DNA from: UBA1672 sp050633285
GTDB lineage: Bacteria; Pseudomonadota; Alphaproteobacteria; Micavibrionales; Micavibrionaceae
Direction of reading: 5' to 3'
DNA: 64,000 nt
Assembly (NCBI GenBank): GCA_050633285.1
Contig: JBOEGG010000005.1
Span: 372,001-436,000, forward strand
The first letter of the stretch is position 1, and each line of letters begins with the position of its first letter. The notes below the pieces were generated by a model, which was not told the origin of the DNA, ran no database searches, and saw only the letters and a list, made by a program, of their open reading frames with translations. The translations under genes and the position numbers were made by a program. Shown in pieces: positions 59,125-64,000 of this stretch.

Positions 59125-60588
59125 TTATTTCTGCGCTGTTGTCAGTAATGGTTGTTCACGTTTTTGTAATTTGAAAATTTTGAGAGGGCCGAGGTAAACA
59201 TTTGCTCGGTCACTCTTGATAGATGTTTGGACTTTTCCGTCTTTTTCCATTGCCTTTAATGCCATGCTTGCAAACATTGATGCTTTTTGTTTTACAATTT
59301 TTTTCTTGGTGATTGATTGTAAGAAAGGGGCAAAGTCCGTAATGGCTAAATCGAAATTTATAACAGGATATGGGTAGGTGTTATCAAGGTATGTTCCGGA
59401 TACCTCTAATGCCGTTTTATCTGACTGTATGCGTGAATTATGTATGGTTAGTATGCCATTGGCGTAGGTTAAGTTTGCGGTGAGGGTGTCGAATGTCATG
59501 GCTTGTGCCCATTTATGTGTGTGGGCTGTTATTTTTCCTGTCGTTATATCAACTGGAACGCCTAATACCGGCCAGCTTTGCACGACCATGGATTCAACTG
59601 TTATTGTTCCTTGTGCTGATATGATTTTTTGTGCGGGGAAATGTAATTGCAGTTTCTTGGGGAAGCCTGTGATGCTTGGTACAGTTAGCTCCGATCCTGC
59701 AAGTTGTGGATCGTTACGCATATCATTCATTGTTTTAATGATATGTTGTTGTGTTAGGTATGCGGCAAAAGCCCAGTATCCTGAATATAAAGCAGAGAGA
59801 AAGATGAGGGTGATAACTAATCGTTTTATCGGTGATTTCTTGCGGGGGATGGTCTTTACTCCTTCTTCCATAAGGCGACTGGTTTTTTCTTCTACTTGCA
59901 TTTCGATTGAGCGCAATATATCTGATGCTTTACCGTCAGGGGGAATTGGCGGCAGGAATTCAAAAATAACACGTCCAGGCTTTTTGCACCATGAATGTTT
60001 ACGATAGAAAATTCCGGTGTTCATTGCCAGAGGAATTATAGGGAGGGCAGTTGCTTCTTGGATACGAACTACGCCAATTTTATAGGGTTTTTGCTGCGCG
60101 GATACTTCTGTGGCGACACGTGTTCCTTGTGGAAAGATTACGATTTGACGACCTTGTGCCGCAACACGCCTTGCACCATCTTGAATCGACTTTATTGCTA
60201 TTTTGGGGGAAGAACGGTCGATGGCTATCACATCGCTTTTCGCCAAATATTGTCCCCATAGCGGGATTTTAAGAAGCTCTTTCTTTAAGACAATGGCAGG
60301 GTCGTTGAACAGGATATGAAGTTTGAATGTCTCATATGCGGATTGATGTTTTGCGGCGATGATACAGGCAGTGTTTGAGGGAAGGTGTTCTTTACCCCTT
60401 ATCTCATATGTTAGGCCAAGAATATATTTTTCAAGGAATGCTGCTGTGTGTACAAAGCCATGTACTACGGTGAAAAAAGCTTTACGCGGTAAAAATAGTG
60501 TAGGGAGCAGTAAGATACAGGCAATTGCCGTTAAGGTGTAAAAGCACAAGTTAAAGATTGTCGAGCGTATAAAAAAGCGTGGAAACAT
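59125..60588 (-). CDS. Lysophospholipid acyltransferase (PlsC) fused to a DUF2125-like domain
   Basis: A 487-residue protein. The N-terminal half is a PlsC-type 1-acylglycerol-3-phosphate acyltransferase: hydrophobic anchor at 10-35, AAKHQSAYETFKLH near 76 (HX4E in place of HX4D), FPQGTRVATE near 153 and PLAMNTGIFYRK. After a second hydrophobic segment (LVITLIFLSALYSGYWAFAAYL, near 265) the rest resembles DUF2125. The fusion is unusual as far as I know. It is the last gene of the ftsE-ftsX-ydcF operon. Confidence 0.82.
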   Translation of the reverse strand: MFPRFFIRSTIFNLCFYTLTAIACILLLPTLFLPRKAFFTVVHGFVHTAAFLEKYILGLTYEIRGKEHLPSNTACIIAAKHQSAYETFKLHILFNDPAIVLKKELLKIPLWGQYLAKSDVIAIDRSSPKIAIKSIQDGARRVAAQGRQIVIFPQGTRVATEVSAQQKPYKIGVVRIQEATALPIIPLAMNTGIFYRKHSWCKKPGRVIFEFLPPIPPDGKASDILRSIEMQVEEKTSRLMEEGVKTIPRKKSPIKRLVITLIFLSALYSGYWAFAAYLTQQHIIKTMNDMRNDPQLAGSELTVPSITGFPKKLQLHFPAQKIISAQGTITVESMVVQSWPVLGVPVDITTGKITAHTHKWAQAMTFDTLTANLTYANGILTIHNSRIQSDKTALEVSGTYLDNTYPYPVINFDLAITDFAPFLQSITKKKIVKQKASMFASMALKAMEKDGKVQTSIKSDRANVYLGPLKIFKLQKREQPLLTTAQK

Positions 60589-60593
60589 ATAAG

Positions 60594-61181
60594 TTAGCCT
60601 TTATTCGCAAGTGTAAGGACGGTGGTGCGGAATATGAACTTGTTATATTCGCTGAATGTTAATTTCCAAAATGATGGTGTGTTTAACGCATTGCTATTGT
60701 CCATTACGGGGTAAGGGGTAATCGTTACTTTATGATTATAGAGGGCGTGGTTGAATTCCAATAATGCTCTGTCCATGTGATATGCAGACGTAACCAATAC
60801 TATATTGTTTATGTTTTGTTGCTGGTCTATCCATTCTTGTGCTTCAAGGGCGTTTCCGCGGGTTGTTTTTGCTTTTTGACCAAGGATAATACAGCATTTT
60901 TTTAAGGGTTTATTTCCGTCCCACATTTGTAAAATATCATCTTGTGATACATCTTTATGCACGCCTGTGATGAATAACTTGTCTGTTTTGCTTTGTGCAA
61001 ACAATTGAAGAGCACTGTCTATACGGTTTTGACCGCCGGTTAATACAATAATTGCATCCGTTGTGTTTATGTTTTTTATTGGTGTTTTTACCGATACACT
61101 GAACACGAATAGAGTGTATCCAATCAACCAGATCAGAACACCTATTGTCATTCCGTATTTCAAAAGCTTTTTAAAAATCAT
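60594..61181 (-). CDS. YdcF/ElyC-family protein (DUF218)
   Basis: A 195-residue protein with an N-terminal membrane helix (MTIGVLIWLIGYTLFVFSVSV) and a DUF218 domain in the periplasm: DAIIVLTGGQNRIDSALQLFAQ near 44, KAKTTRGNALEAQEWI near 103, and VLVTSAYHMDRALLEFNH near 128. Relatives act in cell-envelope and lipid-carrier metabolism; the exact reaction is unknown. It starts 11 bases after ftsX and ends 5 bases before plsC, in one transcript. Confidence 0.9.
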   Translation of the reverse strand: MIFKKLLKYGMTIGVLIWLIGYTLFVFSVSVKTPIKNINTTDAIIVLTGGQNRIDSALQLFAQSKTDKLFITGVHKDVSQDDILQMWDGNKPLKKCCIILGQKAKTTRGNALEAQEWIDQQQNINNIVLVTSAYHMDRALLEFNHALYNHKVTITPYPVMDNSNALNTPSFWKLTFSEYNKFIFRTTVLTLANKG

Positions 61182-61192
61182 TATAGTTTCTT

Positions 61193-62209
61193 TTACGGCA
61201 TCTTGGATAGGCTGCGCAAGAGGGTATAGCGTGCGCTTAGCAATGTAATGAGTGTGATAAGAATAGGGATGGATAAGAATATCATACTGTGACTATAGCT
61301 GATCTCTATTTTAGGGAGGAGTTCGCTTTGCGCATTATTTGCTATCATTGTGATAATATAGGTGAGGAATAGGCCAAGAATTGTGCCAATCATACTTCCC
61401 TTTAATGCAATAATCATGGCGTGCCGTTGTAATTGTCTGGCAATATAACTGTCTGTTGCCCCGATAGCGTGGAGGAGCTCTATTTCTTTATGGTGGATTG
61501 CCAGTCTTGTGCGTATTCCTGTAATAATAGCGATGATGGTTGTTGTGATAATAATGAGTAGAACAATGATTGCTATACTTTTTAAAGTCTTTACAAATTT
61601 TATGAGATCGGCGAGCCATTCGTGATGTGTTTCCAAATTCGCGTAATCAGAAATTTCCATTATATCGCGTTTCAGGACTTCAATATTTTCTGAAGCAGAG
61701 TTTTTTAGTTCTAATGCAAGTAGGCCGGGTAAGGGGATATCATCGAGCACAAGGTTTTGCCCTATCCATGGAGAGAGCAGCTCTTGGATATCATCTTGTT
61801 CCAGAATTTTAACCGATTTGATTAGGGGGTGCTTTTTCAGGTCTTTATAGAGCTTTTGTGTCTCTGATTGTACGGTGTCATCAGAAAGTAGGTATCCGCT
61901 TTTTGTTTCGACGGGGATCTCAATTGTGACCTTGTTTTCAAGGCCGGTAGACCAACGCTCGGCCATGTTATTGAGGGATATCATACCTGCACATGCGAGG
62001 ACGGCCAGTAGGCTCATGAGTGCTATTAAGAGTGTTAGGAACTGTGTGTCGTCACTTTGTTCCAGTGGTAAGTCATAATCGCGCAAGCCCAAGCGATTCA
62101 TAATGGGTGCTGTGGCCTTATTCTGTAATAGGGCATTAAAGGTTTGCTTTTTTTTATGTGCAAAACTTTGTGCGAATGACATTTTTTTTACTGTTACATT
62201 AGAAGACAT
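61193..62209 (-). CDS. ftsX: Cell division protein FtsX
   Basis: Membrane partner of FtsE controlling peptidoglycan hydrolases at the septum. The 338-residue protein has four membrane segments: LLIALMSLLAVLACAGMISL near 55, then three in the C-terminal half (IAIIVLLIIITTTIIAIITG; GSMIGTILGLFLTYIITMIA; MIFLSIPILITLITLLSARY). A periplasmic loop separates the first two. The start overlaps the ftsE stop by 11 bases. The long cytoplasmic N-terminus (about 50 residues) is usual in alphaproteobacteria. Confidence 0.95.
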   Translation of the reverse strand: MSSNVTVKKMSFAQSFAHKKKQTFNALLQNKATAPIMNRLGLRDYDLPLEQSDDTQFLTLLIALMSLLAVLACAGMISLNNMAERWSTGLENKVTIEIPVETKSGYLLSDDTVQSETQKLYKDLKKHPLIKSVKILEQDDIQELLSPWIGQNLVLDDIPLPGLLALELKNSASENIEVLKRDIMEISDYANLETHHEWLADLIKFVKTLKSIAIIVLLIIITTTIIAIITGIRTRLAIHHKEIELLHAIGATDSYIARQLQRHAMIIALKGSMIGTILGLFLTYIITMIANNAQSELLPKIEISYSHSMIFLSIPILITLITLLSARYTLLRSLSKMP

Positions 62210-62906
62210 TACGGATTTTCTGCATTATTTTGTTGTTTGTTTGAGGTTCTTCGTTATGTGTTGTGCCGTCGCTTAAGCATAAGCAAGGGTGTGCAAATTG
62301 TTCTATTATTTGCGGGTTGTGGGTTGCTATTACGATTGTTGTGCCCATACGGTTTAATTGTTCAAATAATCCCATTAAACGGAAACCGATTTCATCATCC
62401 AGATTTCCTGTAGGCTCATCTGCAAGTAGGAGTTTCGGGCGTGCAATAACTGCGCGTGCGATGGCTGTGCGTTGTTGTTGTCCACCTGAGAGCGTTGGGG
62501 GGAGTTTGTTTTGGTGATCGCCAAGCCCAACCCAATCAAGAAGCTCTGCTACGTGGCTTTTTATTTCTTTGTCCGGGCGACCAAGAATACGTAAGGGCAG
62601 GGCAACATTATCGAATGTTGATAAATGATTGAGCAAACGAAAATCCTGAAATACAATGCCGATACGTTGGCGTAGTTCAACAAGATCTGTGCGTTGCAGG
62701 GATGATAGTTTTTTGCCAAACATCGTGATTGCACCACTCGTGGGCATATGCCCGAGATACATCAGGTTCATCAATGATGTTTTCCCTGATCCGCTGGGGC
62801 CGGTTAGGAAATGGTACGATCCGGGGTTGAGGGTAAAGTTCACATCATGGAGAACCTTCTCATCATTGGAGTCGTATTGAAATGCAACATTTTCAAATTT
62901 AATCAT
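62199..62906 (-). CDS. ftsE: Cell division ATP-binding protein FtsE
   Basis: ABC ATPase working with FtsX. The 235-residue protein has MIKFENVAFQYDSNDEKVLHDVNF at the N-terminus, Walker A GPSGSGKTSLMNLMYLG near residue 36, Q-loop GIVFQDFRLLNHLSTFDNVALPLRI near 84, signature LSGGQQQRTAIARAVIARP near 138, and Walker B LLLADEPTGNLDDE. The H-loop is IATHN. It overlaps ftsX and starts 30 bases after the exported protein at 62937. The MJ0042 zinc-ribbon gene opposite completes the familiar neighbourhood. Confidence 0.97.
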   Translation of the reverse strand: MIKFENVAFQYDSNDEKVLHDVNFTLNPGSYHFLTGPSGSGKTSLMNLMYLGHMPTSGAITMFGKKLSSLQRTDLVELRQRIGIVFQDFRLLNHLSTFDNVALPLRILGRPDKEIKSHVAELLDWVGLGDHQNKLPPTLSGGQQQRTAIARAVIARPKLLLADEPTGNLDDEIGFRLMGLFEQLNRMGTTIVIATHNPQIIEQFAHPCLCLSDGTTHNEEPQTNNKIMQKIRNVF

Positions 62907-62936
62907 AATATATAGTGACCCTAATGCTTCATCTCT

Positions 62937-63683
62937 TTAGTTCTTAGTTTCTCTGGGGCTTTGTTTATCAAGCATGTATTGTAGTGTTCCTGTACGCTTA
63001 TAGGCATTTGTGATTGCCGTCGCAGCGGCGTAAGATTCTGTGTACCGTGCATTATCTGCCAGAATTTTTGAGACGATGCTATATGCTTTATTACGGAATG
63101 CAAGGGAGTCTATGCGTTCAATGCTTACTTGTGCAGATTTATAATCTCCTTTTTCAGCTTGAATTTCGGCTGTTTCACCGTACGCTTTGTTACGTAAGGC
63201 ATGGTTTTTCATATCGCTTGCCGTTTTCCATGCGCCATCATTATCCCCTGCAAAAGCTTGTGCCATTGCAATATATGTCAGGGCAATTGCATAAGAGGGG
63301 GGGTGATCGAGTTTTTCTGCTTCTGTGCGGAGTGTTTGAAACATGGTGTCATGTTCTGCTTTTGTATAATCGATTGCCGCGATGGCCATACCAATACCGC
63401 GGATTGTCATAGCTTTTGTATCTTGGTTGGATATCTCGGTGATGACCGTAACGGCTTTATCAAACTTTTTATCTGCTGCATATGTTTTTGCGATTTCACG
63501 AAAGCTCTGATCTTTCCAAATCGTTTTTTCAATCGTGCGTGCGGTATCTGTCATTTGTGCCAAAATGCACGTGCGGTCTGATGATATGCATTCTGGGCTT
63601 TGAGCTTTAGAAATGTGAGAGGATATAGAAAGTGCGGTAAAAGTGAAAAAAATCAGCAAAAAATGATGTTTTTTGTGGTACAT
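62937..63683 (-). CDS. Hypothetical exported TPR-like protein, 248 aa
   Basis: Function unknown. A signal peptide is present (FLLIFFTFTALSISSHISKAQ, cleavage after SKA). The remainder is helical, with repeated short helix pairs such as AMTIRGIGMAIAAIDYTKAEHD, YAIALTYIAMAQAFAGDNDGAWKTAS and NKAYGETAEIQAEKGDYKSA, typical of TPR arrays. Two cysteines at the start of the mature part (PECISSDRTCIL) could pair. It is probably first in the ftsE operon and may act at the septum or envelope. Confidence 0.7.
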   Translation of the reverse strand: MYHKKHHFLLIFFTFTALSISSHISKAQSPECISSDRTCILAQMTDTARTIEKTIWKDQSFREIAKTYAADKKFDKAVTVITEISNQDTKAMTIRGIGMAIAAIDYTKAEHDTMFQTLRTEAEKLDHPPSYAIALTYIAMAQAFAGDNDGAWKTASDMKNHALRNKAYGETAEIQAEKGDYKSAQVSIERIDSLAFRNKAYSIVSKILADNARYTESYAAATAITNAYKRTGTLQYMLDKQSPRETKN

Positions 63684-63790
63684 GTAAATATCCTACTGCG
63701 TGTTGTGGTGCGGCACTGTCTTTGTACCGTTTTGCTTGCCCATATTCCTTTGTACTAAACTTGGTAACGAAAAAGAAGAACGTGATTGAA

Positions 63791-64000
63791 ATGATTCTGA
63801 CTTGTCCCAGTTGTAATACAAAATTTAATCTTGATCGTTCAATTCTTGGTGAAGAGGGACGAAAGGTTAAGTGTACGTCTTGTTCCGATATCTGGTTTCA
63901 AGAGCCGGAGGATGTTGAGGAAGAGAAGGTCAGTGAAGCTGAGGCAGAAGATAATGCGTCTGTGGATGTTGCTTTTGTCGAGGGGGGTGATGGTGAAGAC
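63791..64000 (+). CDS. MJ0042-type zinc-ribbon protein, partial (N-terminal 70 residues)
   Basis: The frame opens at the ATG at 63791 and runs off the right edge. The first 40 residues form a CxxC-x19-CxxC zinc ribbon, ILTCPSCNTKFNLDRSILG and KVKCTSCSDIWFQEPED, then a very acidic stretch begins. GAAGAA lies about 10 bases upstream; a GTG at 63782 is an alternative. Genes of this type sit opposite ftsE in many alphaproteobacteria and usually continue with a membrane helix and a DUF3426-like domain, which cannot be seen here. Confidence 0.8.
   Translation, partial: MILTCPSCNTKFNLDRSILGEEGRKVKCTSCSDIWFQEPEDVEEEKVSEAEAEDNASVDVAFVEGGDGED

Noticed and set aside
1..64000. CRISPR array, rRNA or tRNA genes
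   Set aside because: No regularly spaced direct repeats and no cloverleaf-like segments were found in the intergenic regions; short gaps leave little room for RNA genes.

Overview
The window looks like a stretch of chromosome from a moderately AT-rich alphaproteobacterium. I found no insertion sequence, prophage, CRISPR array, tRNA or rRNA. The evidence for an alphaproteobacterium is the set of lineage-typical families (a DUF2336 protein, a CarD regulator, CobS/CobT with a J-domain protein and BolA, a PlsC-DUF2125 fusion, an RHH_4 ribbon-helix-helix protein) and the gene neighbourhoods leuC / rplS-trmD-rimM-rpsP-ffh / dapF-mtaB-ftsY, xerD-accA next to aroK-aroB, and the MJ0042 zinc-ribbon gene opposite ftsE-ftsX. 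I did not identify a genus.

Layout. 1-14.8 kb: the N-terminal part of leuC, three small unknown genes, rplS, then trmD, a HAD phosphatase, rimM, rpsP and ffh on the minus strand. Divergent from ffh are dapF, mtaB, ftsY, AMP nucleosidase and serine deaminase. 14.8-24.5 kb: a DUF2336 gene, pgk, a proline iminopeptidase, a nuclease-like secreted protein, an M48 lipoprotein, a metallophosphoesterase relative with nearly all metal ligands replaced, carD, an NTF2-like protein and an LD-carboxypeptidase. 24.5-34.8 kb: a CapK/PaaK-like protein, a DHH phosphoesterase, a possible Gtr-type glycosylation set (GtrB-like, GtrA-like and a multi-spanning GT-C-like enzyme), clpX, sufE, hisS and msrA. 34.9-42 kb: cobT, a second GT-C-like enzyme, cobS, a J-domain gene, bolA and an RHH_4 regulator. 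42-50.9 kb: accA, xerD, a secreted helical protein with a 46-residue membrane partner, aroK-aroB, a CNNM/CorC transporter-like protein, and an aldo/keto reductase with an FAD oxidoreductase. 50.9-64 kb: secA, a parvulin-type isomerase, a Nudix hydrolase, a methyltransferase, metA, chorismate mutase, tyrA, and a minus-strand run of a secreted protein, ftsE, ftsX, ydcF and plsC.

Most genes are housekeeping: translation and SRP targeting (rplS, rpsP, trmD, rimM, ffh, ftsY, secA, hisS), aromatic amino acids (aroK, aroB, chorismate mutase, tyrA), methionine, leucine and lysine synthesis, proteostasis (clpX, PPIase, M48) and division (ftsEX, xerD).

Points most worth a second look: the pseudo-metallophosphoesterase at 21336-22184; the BolA/J-domain/CobS/CobT group with no CobN nearby; the possible three-part Gtr set and a second GT-C-like gene behind cobS; a structured ffh leader; nested inverted repeats in the promoter of the RHH gene; and the reduced PheA-like chorismate mutase. 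All functional assignments come from reading motifs by eye; no database search was run.
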